From Hydra vulgaris (Eukaryota; Cnidaria; Hydrozoa; Anthoathecata; Hydridae), in NCBI RefSeq assembly GCF_038396675.1, contig NC_088931.1, positions 67,246,001 through 67,310,000 of the forward strand: a DNA stretch of 64,000 nucleotides, written 5' to 3'. Shown here in pieces: positions 1 to 11,114 of the stretch (its first letter is position 1; the number at the start of each line of letters is the position of its first letter). Under the pieces are notes generated by a model. It was not told where the DNA came from. It searched no databases and saw only the letters and a program-made list of their open reading frames with translations. Position numbers and translations under genes: made by a program.

Positions 1-359
1 AATTGTAACAATCTTATCACGAAGCCCTTACAATGTGATTATTATATTTTATGATTATATATAAATATATATTAAATTCAACTATACTTTAATATCATTT
101 AAATTAAAATAAACTCAAGATAAAATTAAATTAAACATAACTAGATGCGGCATAATAACTAAAATTGTTAAGGCAGCTTAGGGTTGGACAACTGTTAAAA
201 CACCTCGGGGATGTAATTATATTATATCAAAAACTTTGCTTGGATATTAGTGACGGATCCAGAACTTTTTTGTTTTTGAGATTTTTTTGAAAATTTGTTT
301 TTTGATACTTTTTTGAATTTATAATTATACTGTGCCCTGTATAATTAAAAATTCGCACC
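1..359. other. AT-rich intergenic sequence, no gene seen
   Basis: No open frame, RNA gene or clear repeat is recognised here. The sequence is mostly A and T with short homopolymers. It leads into a fragment related to the inverted repeat of the 10.4-13.7 kb element and may be part of that relic. Confidence 0.5.
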
Positions 360-480
360 TTTTTTTTCAAATTTTAATGACCATACAAAGTTTAAACCCC
401 CCTCAATTTAAAGGGGTTACAAATTTTAATTGGTCATAACTTTTGAACGCTGAAAGATAATACTATTAAACTTGAAAAAA
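360..480. repeat. Diverged fragment related to the 10.4-13.7 kb inverted repeat
   Basis: The order 'aagtttaaac', a C-run, 'tcaatttaaaggggtt', then 'cataacttttgaacgctga' matches in layout and much of its sequence the left inverted repeat near 10580-10650 (C-run, tatttgaggggg, then cataactttagaacgctga). I read it as a second, older copy of the same repeat family. Its outer ends cannot be fixed. Confidence 0.5.
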
Positions 481-1389
481 TTGTTAACACTTTAACAAAT
501 GACAATTGACTTACTATTTCCAATCAGCTTTTTTTAAATAGATGTCGTTATTTAGGCTCTATAGGCTGCATATTGAAAAGAAAGCTTTTGGAGTAAGTTG
601 TCAAATTTTTGTATAAGGCTCATAGTATTTACTATGGAAAATAAAAACTTTACAAAATAATTTTTTCTCTATTGAACTTGAAATAAAATTACTTTTTACA
701 AAAAAAAAAAAAATTTTTTTTGAATTTTATTTTAACTACAAAAAAGGTGAGCTACTGTTTTGCTTTGTTATACGAATTATTACTTGCTACCAACTTAAAG
801 TAATATTAAATTTATGGCTTAAAATTATTGCCAAGATAAATTGTGAAAATTTTCTATAAATTTTACACCTTGTAATACATTAATAATCTTTTTTAAAGTT
901 TGCACCAACTTAATAACATGTAATTACTTATAGTTAAAAAAAGTAAAGAAAAATACTATGAGTAACCAAAATTTCTCCGACTTGGAGAACAACCCCGCTA
1001 ATGGGGTTTAATATTTGCGAAATAAGCTTAAAACTACAAAAATAGAGGCGACTACCACCTAGAATAATGTTGTACCAAAAATTTTGTTTTTGTTGTTTGT
1101 TTGTTTTTTTTTCGAAAAAATTAAAGAAAGTTTATTTAGGAGAAAATTAATTACAAATAAATATTTGTTAAATTTTAAAAATTGTCGGAGTACAGATATT
1201 AAAATTGAGCGCGCACCATTCACTTATCTCGAAAGCAAGTCGGAGTTTGTAAAATTGGACAATTGTTTACAATTATGAGATGAAACTATATCAATACAAG
1301 CTATTTTTACAAATAATTTAGTGATAACCAATGCCTACTTGCTGAATTCAGATTTTTGGATGTATCTATAGGCTAGAAAAAAGAAAGTT
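481..1389. other. AT-rich intergenic sequence, no gene seen
   Basis: Only short spurious frames are present, such as 1084-1278, whose translation is K/F/L-rich low complexity. Nothing is recognised. Confidence 0.4.
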
Positions 1390-1517
1390 AGAAATAGGCA
1401 AGGACTTCCAGCAAAGAAGGATAAGCCTTAATACTCTTGTTTCACTGTAGCTGATAAGAAATCAACTTCCAGTTGCCTGACTTATCCTACATTGGGGGAA
1501 TCTTTTGCCTATTTCTA
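1390..1517. repeat. Imperfect fold-back (MITE-like)
   Basis: The left arm contains gaaataggcaagg and ggataag. The right arm contains cttatcc and, at its end, ttttgcctatttc. The arms pair in reverse-complement orientation with mismatches and a loop near 1450. It resembles a small fold-back element, but no target-site duplication could be defined. Confidence 0.4.
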
Positions 1518-2276
1518 AGACTAAATTATTCAGACGCATTTGTTACTTAGAATGTCATAAAAACAATGTAGTTAAAATATTATATTCTCCTAAATAACCA
1601 GATAATAAATCATAAAAACAAGGGGTAGAGTGGGGTTCTATTTTTTATTTATTTTGTCATTTAAAAAAAACTTTTACAATGTTTTTACAACATAAAAATA
1701 TAACGCATAAAGATTTTGGCCGGAGCTGGCAGAAGACAAGATCTTATCATCCAGCCCCATTAATATAACTGAAATATACAGCTGATAAAAGTAAAAAAGG
1801 AAAAAGAAATTAAAGCAAGAACTGTCTTAACAATCAATTTACTGTGTACAGAAAAATATGAAGTTGATTATTTTTTCTTATTATTTTTTAAAATTCTCTC
1901 TTTTATTCTACTTTTATTATTGTTATACATGTACGCACGCGCACACACACATTTATGCTCGTTCATATATACATTCAATACCAAATAAATTTGTATTATA
2001 TTGCATCTAAAATTGCGTCAGTATTATAAAATAAAATAATACCATACATGTACCATACAAGATATATAAAGATGTTGCATCAATTTAATAAAATTAAATA
2101 CATTAAATTAATAAATTTAATAAAATTAAATTTAATAAAATAAACACATTAAATAACTAAGATTAACTAAAGTTTTTAAAAATAGGATAGTAATTGCTTT
2201 GTATCGAAATCATGTATGTGTTGTTTTTAGAACTTTTTCCTCAAAAATTCGCTTGGTAATACTTTTTTAATTCTAG
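1518..2276. other. AT-rich intergenic sequence, no gene seen
   Basis: Homopolymers, a short alternating CA/CG stretch near 1935-1950 and taaatta-type repetition near 2080-2150. No gene recognised. Confidence 0.4.
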
Positions 2277-2313
<37 letters not shown>

Positions 2314-2345
2314 ACACACGCACTCGCACACGCACACTCACTCTC
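2277..2345. repeat. (CT)n then (CA/CT)n microsatellite
   Basis: An uninterrupted CT tract runs into CACA/CACT dinucleotide repetition. No function is implied. Confidence 0.8.
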
Positions 2346-2446
2346 ACTCTAAAAGTCACCTTTTTAAAAAAGATGAAGTCACCTTTGAAGTCACCTTTTT
2401 AAAAAAGTCACCTTTTTAAAAAAGTGAAGTCACCTTTTTAAAAAAG
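2345..2446. repeat. Short tandem repeat, unit gtcacctttttaaaaaa
   Basis: About four to five copies of a 17-bp unit (gtcacctttttaaaaaa) are separated by short gatgaa or gtgaa spacers. Each unit carries the small palindrome tttttaaaaa. Confidence 0.7.
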
Positions 2447-2514
2447 ATTTAACGTCTGACAGCGGCTATGCAACCGTCAAACGTTAAATTTTGAAAATTA
2501 AAACTTTTCTTAAA

Positions 2515-2604
2515 ATATCGGCGACAAAAGTGAGTTGGAATTACTGATCATACCATTGTCAATGGTATGATCATTAATCTCAACTCACTTTTGTTGGCGA
2601 TATA
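2515..2604. repeat. Long near-perfect hairpin, about 42-bp arms
   Basis: The arms begin atatcggcgacaaaagtga and end in the reverse complement tcacttttgttggcgatat. They keep pairing through gatcataccatt to a one- or two-base loop near 2559, with only a few mismatches. The fold could be a MITE core or a precursor-like RNA hairpin; the sequence alone does not decide. Confidence 0.7.
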
Positions 2605-2629
2605 TTATATATTTTATTTAGATATAAAT

Positions 2630-2741
2630 TTGTTCCGATATCTTTTGGACAATAGATCAACTTCAGGCATTATTTTTACAAAACTGAGAAATTATCTATT
2701 TCAATGGCATTGATCTATTGTCCAAAAGGTGACGGAACAAT
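2630..2741. repeat. Hairpin with about 30-bp arms and 40-base loop
   Basis: The left arm holds ttgttccg and cttttggacaatagatca. The right arm holds tgatctattgtccaaaag and cggaacaa. The arms are reverse complements except for a short internal mismatch. This is the second of three hairpins within 500 bp. Confidence 0.7.
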
Positions 2742-2946
2742 TTTAGCTTATTTTGTTGAAAACATTTTGATACTTCTTGAAATTTGAATAGGGAATTTAC
2801 ATAGTTCTCACTGTACCTCTAATTTAGAAGTCTAAACATTTAATAAGGATTTTAACGCACTCCTTTCAATTACGTCTAGTTTTTTCATTAATCGTTAATA
2901 AATTTTAGTATAATAATTAATGATAATTTTATTATTCATTAATGAA

Positions 2947-2995
2947 TTAGATGAAAGTATAACTTTAGTAATACTAAAGTTATACTTTCATCTAA
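2947..2995. repeat. Perfect 49-base palindrome
   Basis: The two 24-base arms (ttagatgaaagtataacttt and on to 2970; mirror arm ending ataaagttatactttcatct) are exact reverse complements around a single central base at 2971. Confidence 0.85.
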
Positions 2996-4236
2996 TATGG
3001 AATCTTATTGTATTTATACAATATTTATACTAATAGAATAATTATTGTATACTTAAAACTTTGTGACAACATTTTTTCTTATTCCAATAATGTTGTTATT
3101 AGACAATTTTTTCTAAGAGTGGATTTGTTTTGTTTTATTATTTATTATTAAAAAGCAATAAAACATAACATATACCCAAATTTCAAAAAATCCTTTATTT
3201 TAAGCAGTGTTTTACACAAAGTTAATTATTGCTAAACTTTTCTTAAAAGTATTCTAAGCATTTTTTATAATTATTTTTGTTTAGTTAATTTTACTAACTT
3301 TGCTTATTTATTTAGTTAGTTTTCTTGCAGACTTGTTATTTAAGTATTTAGTTTTTGAGTAATTTTTAACTTTTTACATAGTACTTGTTTTTAATTGTTT
3401 TACTTTTTTTTTTCCTAATACTTAAAAAAACACAAACAAAAGAATAGTTGAGACATCTTAATTTAAGTCTCAATTTACTGTAATAGTATCAAATTCAAAT
3501 ACAAAAGTTATGTAAGGCTGAAACTAGATTAAAAAACATTTGAGTGTTTGAACAATGTAACATTTAAACAATATGTTGAATTGTTGTTAAATGTTGCATT
3601 AAAACTAGCTTCACATATGGTCTGATGCATGATAGGCAATCCAGAGTATGTTTTTTTCTCCAACAAAACACATGCTCCATGTAAATGCTTGGTGTTAGAT
3701 GCAGTTACCAACTAGCTGATACTGAAGCTTCCAATTTAGAATTGTTGAAGCTGCTGCTTGTGCTGTTAATTATCTAGTTTCCTGTTTAATTTTTGAATTA
3801 ACTAGAAATGTTTATCCTTTTTTAGAACAATCTACTATTTTTGCTTTTGCTCAGACTTTTATTTCGCCGCATCCTTTTGACAAAATTTGTTTTTATTGTA
3901 ATAAAATTAAACTTTCAAAGCATATAATCTTTTTGGCAACAGTTGATTGATATGCTATTTAGAATAACATGTTAAGGACACATGCAGCATTTTTTGTTGT
4001 TTGAGAGCTGACTTTTCAGACATGGAGCAAACTCCAAACAATTATATATTTATACTTATGTCAAATAAGGATGCTTGGCAAGAAAATGCAATAATTGAAG
4101 CCCAGTAACAAAAAAACCCCAAAATTTTGGCCACAACTGCCCCAAATGTAAGAGCAACAAGTTGATAAATTTTTGTTTTACTGTTCTTAAATAATTAGTT
4201 TTTCACTAAATTTTTATTTTAACCAGTATTTTACTA

Positions 4237-4239
<3 letters not shown>
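2996..4239. other. Intergenic sequence upstream of EEF1E1, no gene seen
   Basis: AT-rich, with one short minus-strand frame (3529-3711) that matches nothing recognised. Any promoter elements of EEF1E1 would lie here or just downstream, but no reliable core-promoter motif was seen. Confidence 0.4.
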
Positions 4240-4411
<172 letters not shown>

Positions 4412-4482
4412 CCTGTTTATTGATGCTTAAGTATTTGTGGAAATAGTATAATAATAATAATTAATGCAAATAATCTTTCTAT

Positions 4483-4500
4483 TTTCTATAAATTTTTAGA
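4483..4500 (+). promoter_or_regulatory. Candidate splice acceptor upstream of EEF1E1 ATG
   Basis: A pyrimidine-rich stretch ends in tttttag at 4494-4500, 28 bases before the ATG. It could be the acceptor of a 5'-UTR intron or, since Hydra is known to add spliced leaders in trans to many mRNAs, a trans-splice site. RNA data would be needed to choose. Confidence 0.35.
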
Positions 4501-4528
4501 AAAAGCGTTATTTATATAACTGTGCATT

Positions 4529-6756
4529 ATGACTTCTAAAGTGCTTTATCTTAATGGGTTTGATGAGTTGAACAATTTGATTGGATATCTTCAAATTGAT
4601 CGTAATCATTGTAAAATTGAAAGAAAGAAAAAAAATAACGAGGTAGTTTATTTTGCATCAAAGCTAGATATAAAAACCTTTAACTAAATTCTATGATATA
4701 AAATTTATTATTTTAAATTTCTAAAAATTATTGAAATACTTGTTTGTTTTGCGCTCATCTACGTGGCCGCCAATGCTACAGCTGGCACTTTTCTAAGCAC
4801 TCGCCATAAAGTTTCAAGCGTGTTTTTAAATTGCAACAAATCTTTTTTCTTCATCAAATTTTAATTAAAGAGGTACAAAAAACCAGTATTTTTTTAAAAC
4901 CGCATGCCAGACAAATAGTTACTGTCCGCCCAGCGCTTATTCGTGTGCTGGCGGTAAATTTCAAACAGAGAAGACTGAATTATGTATTATTTTCTTTGAT
5001 TTTTTAAAGTTATATTTTTAAAAGTTAATAAACTCTAAACATTTAGGATGGGCCTGTTATAGTTGATAGCAGTCATGCTTTATTAGGACTTATCACAGTG
5101 GCAAAGTCATTGGCACGTCAATCTAAGCAGTGCTTACTAGGTGAAGATGAACTAACACAAGCTGAAGTTAACCAATGGTTATATTTTTGTCAATATAATT
5201 TAGCATCTGCGGATAGCTTTCAAGTGAAAAATGCATTAAAAGTAAGCTGCTTTTATATTTCTTATTGAGTTTTTAATTTAAGTTTATTATGTTTTAAATT
5301 GTTTCTCTGTACAAATTTTTTCTATTATATATAATTTGGTAATAAAATAAAACTTTGGTAGTACTGTAAAGTTAGCAAATTTGAAATTTGATAAATTTTA
5401 TTGCATTAAATTTTTTACCTTTTGTTTTACTTTTTATGTTCTGAATTTTTTTCCTCAAAACATCTTTTACTCATAATTGTTAAGAGTTATTGAATTTTTT
5501 TTAGGATTTAAACAAACATCTCGAAAGTTGTGCTTATGTAGCTGGCTATAATTTAACTTTAGCAGACATTTTCTTGTACATTTATATCCATAAAGAATAT
5601 GTAAGCCATATGTTTTTAATTTTTTGTAAGTTTTATATCAACTTTAGATTAGCAATTGAAAATTCCCTGTTTTTTTCCAGAAAATCTATATAATAAAATA
5701 TGCAAACAATTAAATACACTATTATATTTTTTTGCTTTATGTTTTAAACTATTTTTCTAATTTAGAGTGACTTTCATTCTATTCAATAATTCTTTCAATT
5801 ATTCTTTTGAGCATTTTTTCAAGCATTTTTAAGATTCTTTGCTAAATCTTATAAATCTAGTTCTTTGCTAAGTCACATACATCTCAGTTCTTTTAAATTG
5901 TAATCTGTCATCAGCTGTTAATAATATTGATTTTTTTACAAATATGTTCAAAACCTAAGACAATGGGTTTTAATGTAACAGTGGAACCATCTTTGCATAA
6001 TAATAATTTTGAACAATGTGTACATTGTGTTTGAAAATTTTAATTGAAAAAAATGTTTAAAAATTTAACTAAAAAACAAACAAAAATAATAACAATCACT
6101 CATTTTCAAAGTAAAACATAAATAAAAATAAAACATACATAAATAGTATATCAAAAGAAAAAAATAATTATGCACTATTTAGTGGTATAATTTATAGCTA
6201 ACCAAAACCAATATTTTTAGCACTAAAAGTCATAGTTTTGAAGATTACTTAAAGGGTTACATGTATACTTTTTTTGGAAAATGCTGTAAATAATAATTAA
6301 TAAATTCAAACTATAAAAGTTAAAAAATATGTATGTCAAGGGGGAAAATATATGTACATTATTAACACAAATTGTGTTGAATTAAGTTAAATTGATTTAA
6401 ATTATATTTGTTATTTGTGTTTAGAAAAGCATATCTTTTGCTGAAAAAGAAAATTTTATGAATGTATCACGCTGGTTTAATCAGGTAAAGCATATTGTTT
6501 TTATTTGAAGTATTTTGCATTATCTAAAAAGCAATGTGTCTTGGGGCTAAAGTGCCAGGGAATTTAAGGGAATTTAAAAATTTCAATTCCATAAAAAAGT
6601 TTTTACAATATAAAAAAAGGCTTAAATTTCTCCTGTATTTAAAGAATCGCAAATATTGATAATTACTTAAAATGTTTGTTAATATAGGTTCAGCACATTC
6701 CTCATTTACAGCAGAAGCTGCAGAATGTTTTGTTCCATCGTACCAAGCTTTATTAA
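4529..6756 (+). CDS. EEF1E1: Eukaryotic translation elongation factor 1 epsilon-1 (AIMP3/p18)
   Basis: Five exons join in phase 0: 4529-4642, 5047-5241, 5505-5600, 6425-6484 and 6688-6756 (TAA at 6754). All introns are GT-AG. The product is 177 residues, against 174 in human. It has a short N-terminal segment, then a glutathione-transferase-like C-terminal domain. Diagnostic blocks are LARQSKQCLLGEDELTQAEV, NQWLYFCQ, AGYNLTLADIFLYIYIH, FMNVSRWFNQ and the tail IPHLQQKLQNVLFHRTKLY, which line up with AIMP3 of other animals. In known animals this protein is a non-catalytic scaffold of the cytosolic multi-aminoacyl-tRNA-synthetase complex, bound near methionyl-tRNA synthetase, and has a reported role in DNA-damage signalling. 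The start is the first ATG after a candidate acceptor and gives the length closest to the family. The gene looks intact. Identification rests on memory of the family, not a search. Confidence 0.92.
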
Positions 6757-6870
6757 CAATGTTGTTGCTCGTGTAAATTGTATGTAACAAGTTTGTGAAA
6801 AATATGAGTTAAAAAGATTGATTAACCAAAGTTAGTTTCTTTCTTTTGGATTTTAATGTAAGTTGCTTAT

Positions 6871-6940
6871 GAAGGGAGTATAACAAGGGTGATGAGGGAG
6901 TATAATAAGGGTGATGAAGGGAGTATAATAAGAGTGATGA
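6871..6940. repeat. Three-copy tandem repeat, ~24-bp unit
   Basis: The unit is close to gaagggagtataataagggt plus gatga, repeated about three times with small changes, just 3' of EEF1E1. Confidence 0.7.
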
Positions 6941-7032
6941 TTATTAGAATCAGAGATTTTTAGTGAAGCTAGTGTGGGTGCCAATAAAAACAGGAGGTTT
7001 TGGTGGAGTCAGAGCTATTAAAAAAATGACTG

Positions 7033-7080
7033 GAAAATAAATCGGTATGAATCTAACCATATTCATACCGATTTATTTTC
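7033..7080. repeat. Perfect hairpin, 20-bp arms, with AATAAA on both strands
   Basis: The arm gaaaataaatcggtatgaat is followed by eight loop bases and its exact reverse complement. Each strand carries aataaa within the arm, so the structure could offer polyadenylation signals in both directions downstream of EEF1E1. That use is inference. Confidence 0.75.
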
Positions 7081-8035
7081 ACAAATAAATTTGTAGTTTT
7101 TTTTATCAGTTTAGTAACCATTTTTTGACATCCTGTGAAATTCGCAATCAACTATATCTGTAAAGAACAAAAAATTTTACCATTTAAGTTTTTTATGATA
7201 AAATGCAAACTTCAAAACACAAAAAGTATTTTCTGATGAAATTTGAGCTCTATTGCTAAATTCTAGTTTAATTTATGAATGCAAAGTACTCTTAAAAATA
7301 ATGTTCTATTTATACCCACTAGACATGGGGTTTTAGGGTTTGAAAATTATATTTATTATGCATACTTTCTAAATATAACATAACAAAATTTATTTTATGT
7401 AATATACACAAAATTTAATATATGCATGTGTTAATATTAGTATTAATAATTTATTAAGAATATTAATAACTTATTCTGAGGTTTCAACAGCTTTTAAATA
7501 ATTTCTTTACAATTAATTTTATCAAACACAAATCAAAATTTTTGGGTCAAACGACTGTGTTGTAACTGAAATAAATTATAGTAAATGTTAATATATACAA
7601 AAATTACGTATAAATATTTATCTTATTTGTTTTGCGTTTTTGTGTTTCTGTGTATATAATGATTTAATATTATTATATAAAAGTAAAATAAAATAAAAAA
7701 GTATTTTAATATTGGAGTAAGTTTTTCCAAAAGCTTTTATTGCATGTTAACTTATTTATTGTAAGTATGTTAAATATTTCAACATTACAAATGTGAGATT
7801 TTTTTTATTTATTTAATTTGGAATAGAGATTTTTTTTAGCAAAACGGCAATGATGAATATATTTATCATCAAAGCTTTTTTTATCGATCCTTTTTTTTAT
7901 CGATTATTTATTTGTTTATGTTTATATTGAAAATATAAAATATTATCTAATAAATTCAAAAAAAAAAGTTTTTCCAGAATATTAAATGCCTTTATTTTTT
8001 AGTAAATGAAGTAGCAATTTATTTAATACTTCAAA
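7081..8035. other. Intergenic sequence between EEF1E1 and SNRNP35
   Basis: No open frame of note. A pyrimidine-rich run ending in ttttttag at 8002 lies 33 bases before the SNRNP35 ATG and could be a cis or trans splice acceptor. Otherwise AT-rich and featureless. Confidence 0.4.
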
Positions 8036-8924
8036 ATGGATGCAGGGGAGAGTTCTATATGTTTCCTTCCATATGAGCTACCAACTTTTGATAACTGGAG
8101 TCCTATTGCTACATTTTATCATCCATTAATGGCAGGTAGTATTGATGGTACTGATACAGTACCACATGATAAGGCTGTCATTCGAGCATCTAAGTCAGTT
8201 TACAAGCCGAATAAAAAAGTAAGGTTTTGTCATAGGAAAGGATGTGTTTAGATTTTTTTACGGTCGGTGTATTTAAATTAATTTAGGGAGAGTTTGTTTA
8301 GGTTTTTATATTTATTTTATTTTATTATTTTTTATTTTGTTATTTATTATTAAATGCTTACTTTGTGAATATCTATTTTACTTGGTAATTTATTACTCAA
8401 AAGTTTAATGGTGGTTTATTATACATTTATATCTTTGATTTTGTTTTAAGGTTACTGGTGATCCACGTAAAACGATCATGGTACGTCATTTGTCATTGAC
8501 TACGAATGAATCCACTATTAAGCAAATTTTTCAGAGGTTTGGAGAAATTAAAAAATGTCGCTTAGTTAGAGATATTATTACTGGTAATAGCCGTCGTTAC
8601 GCTTTTATTGAGTATAACCATGAACGAGATGCAAGGCATGCTTCTCGTGAAACAAAAGATTTAATAATAGACGAATGTAAAGTAACTATTGATTTTGAAT
8701 GTAGTCGTACTTTACCTGGTTGGATACCCAGAAGATTTGGTGGAGGGTTTGGAGGCAAAAAAGAATCTGGACAACTTCGTTTTGGTGGTATGGAGCGACC
8801 ATTTCGGAGACCGATACCTTTAAACTCAAAACGTGTAAATGACTGTCGTGGTATAAAGAGAGATGTTCCTGCAGAGACAGGTTCTAAAAGGGAAGAAAAT
8901 ATATCCAAAAAGTATCGTGTATGA
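8036..8924 (+). CDS. SNRNP35: U11/U12 small nuclear ribonucleoprotein 35 kDa protein
   Basis: Two exons, 8036-8218 and 8451-8924, are joined in phase 0 across a 232-bp GT-AG intron, giving 218 residues. Exon 1 carries NWSPIATFYHPLMAGSIDGT and a DPHD-like segment. Exon 2 carries an RNA-recognition motif at about residues 68-145, with RNP2-like IMVRHL and RNP1-like RRYAFIEY. Then comes the very conserved block TLPGWIPRRFGGGFGGKKES and GQLRFGGMERPFRRPI. This combination is diagnostic of the U11/U12-35K protein, the minor-spliceosome counterpart of U1-70K, which acts in the nucleus on U12-type introns. Relative to the human protein as I remember it, there is an N-terminal extension of about 19 residues (MDAGESSICFLPYELPTFD). 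The C-terminal tail is also shorter and lacks long Arg/Asp/Glu runs. No internal stop or frameshift is seen. Confidence 0.95.
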
Positions 8925-9143
8925 TATTAAATTGCCTGAGATTAGTGCATGGTATCATTAAAAATAATATTATATTTTTTTAAAGATCTATTTTAATTTC
9001 TAACTGTAGTAACATTCTGTAATATAAACTCAAAAGTTAATGAAATCTATGAACCATAAACATAATTTTTAAACACCATATTTTGTCACTTTTTTGTTTG
9101 CTAATCAAATGGAATGAAAAAAAAATTCTTATTATTTAAAAAA

Positions 9144-9334
9144 TTCTATCAATACTGTTTCGTTCTATCAATACTGTTTCGTTCTATCAATACTGTTTCG
9201 TTCTATCATTACTGTTTCGTTCTATCAATACTCTTTCGTTCTATCAATACTGTTTCGTTCTATCAATACTGTTTCGTTCTATCAATACTCTTTCGTTCTA
9301 TCAATACTCTTTCGTTCTATCAATACTGTTTTGT
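9144..9334. repeat. 19-bp tandem array, about ten copies
   Basis: The unit ttctatcaatactgtttcg is repeated head to tail with single-base variants (tactc for tactg; catta for caata). It lies 220 bp downstream of SNRNP35. The open frame through it exists only because the unit lacks stops and is not a gene. Confidence 0.9.
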
Positions 9335-9377
9335 TCAACAGTATCGTCTCATTCATTTACGACTAATACATAATTAA

Positions 9378-10243
9378 AAAGACCTAACTTTCAGTTTGAT
9401 CATGACGTTATCTATTTTCCATAATTAGTCTAATTTATCTTCAGTTTTTCTTTTTCTATATTGCAATTAAAATTATACTTAACTTAAATATGATTTTATA
9501 ATAAAAAATATATCACCAATTTTCGCCTAAATTTTTTGGTGAAGTAGTTCAGTTTTTTTGTTATGACGTTTTTATGATCTAACAATTTTTTTGATGTAAA
9601 ATTTGACTAGGAGAACTTGTTTTTTAGCGTAACTTGACATGATTTTTCATTTGTTCAAATCTTTAAGAATATTTATTTTACAACAACAGCTTACAACTTA
9701 CAAATTCGATTATCTTTAAAGAAATTCATTAAAAAAAAGTTCTTATTCGTTTTATCAAATCAAAAACTAATGTAAGTACTATCATCCCCCAAAATTTAGA
9801 TGGTTTCAGATATTTTAATAACAACATTTATGCTAATAAGTAAAAGATATGTTTAGCAGTTTGACAACTTTTTAAAATAATATATAATGTTGATAAAGAC
9901 ACCTTTTGTACAAACACATAAAAAAATTTCTTTTAGATGGTCACTCTTTAATTGCGAGACAATGTCAATGTGTCTTTCTAATAAGAAAAAAATCAAACAG
10001 TCAACGAATTCTTAGTTGACAAATTCGTAAACATCAGAACTTTCACTTAAATATAAAAGTAGCAAATAGAATACTTCTTAAAACTGAAATTCTAAAAATT
10101 GATATTTGAAACCGTTCAAAAAGTGTAAAACATGATTTGGACAATTAACAGTCACACCCTAGTGGAAATATTTCTTACGAAAAAAAAAAGTACACCAGAA
10201 ACGGATTACATTTTCGATATCACCGTACTTTGTTCATTGTGGC
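9378..10243. other. AT-rich intergenic sequence, no gene seen
   Basis: No recognisable coding or structural signal. Confidence 0.4.
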
Positions 10244-11114
10244 CTAGATTTTGAAAATATTCTGTCGACGTCTTTCAAAAAAAAGGGGGTTAAACGGGCA
10301 GGTTATGAATTTCTGGTGTTCAAGATAACTTCCAGAGATGGTGCAAACTTCAAATTTTGTATTATTGATACTGGTCTCAAATAAGAATGTTTTACAAAAA
10401 GTTCCAATGATAGGAGCCTGGGAATAATATTCACCTGAGAAATCAGGACCCACTGTCTCAAATGTGGAAACAAAATAAAATTTTTTTTTTTTTTGCAGTA
10501 TCTTAAAATAGATCAAAATCATCGGGAAAATTAGTTTATCTTTAAAAATTTTCTTATTGTTTACAAATGGTGACAAAGGAAAGTTTAAAACCCCCTCTAT
10601 TTGAGGGGGTTGTCAACTTTACAAGGACATAACTTTAGAACGCTGAATTTTATAGATGAATTTTAGTCGAATTCATAATGGTAGCGTCCTTTTTTCTAAG
10701 TGCTATTATTTCCCCCTTTCTTAACACATACTTGGACCTTTGGGGCCCAAACTTTATGGAAAATTTTAAACAATACGTTAATTACGATAAAAAAGTGTTT
10801 CCATTACAAGTTAAATGTATAAACAATATTCGTCTGTTTTGTATACTTCCTTGCGGTATATTGCAAAAAAAATTTATTAATAGATTCTATGAACTTTTTT
10901 TATTTGCTGCAATAGTTAATAAAAAAATTTTAAGTATAAAAAATTGATAAGTATTGCTCATATCGTTTTAAAATGCTAAACTCTAAAAAATATTATAGAG
11001 CTTTAGTCAGTCTAATTTGTTTATTTAAAAGGATCAGGAATGACAAAAGTTAAAGAAGGAAGTTTGACATTGAACAGAATACATAACTTCTTTTTAAAAT
11101 CATTTGATTTGAAC

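Noticed and set aside
6524-6790. 88-residue minus-strand frame
   Set aside because: Antisense to the last intron and last exon of EEF1E1.
7325-7345. Telomere-like ttttagggtttg
   Set aside because: Only about one and a half TTAGGG-like units, within ordinary AT-rich sequence.
8597-8908. 103-residue minus-strand frame
   Set aside because: Antisense shadow of the SNRNP35 second exon.
9144-9334. Repeat array considered as CRISPR
   Set aside because: No unique spacers between units, no cas genes, and a eukaryotic context.
9114-9377. Plus-strand frame with repeated peptide over the 19-bp array
   Set aside because: By-product of the tandem repeat; cycling through three frames explains the alternating peptide.
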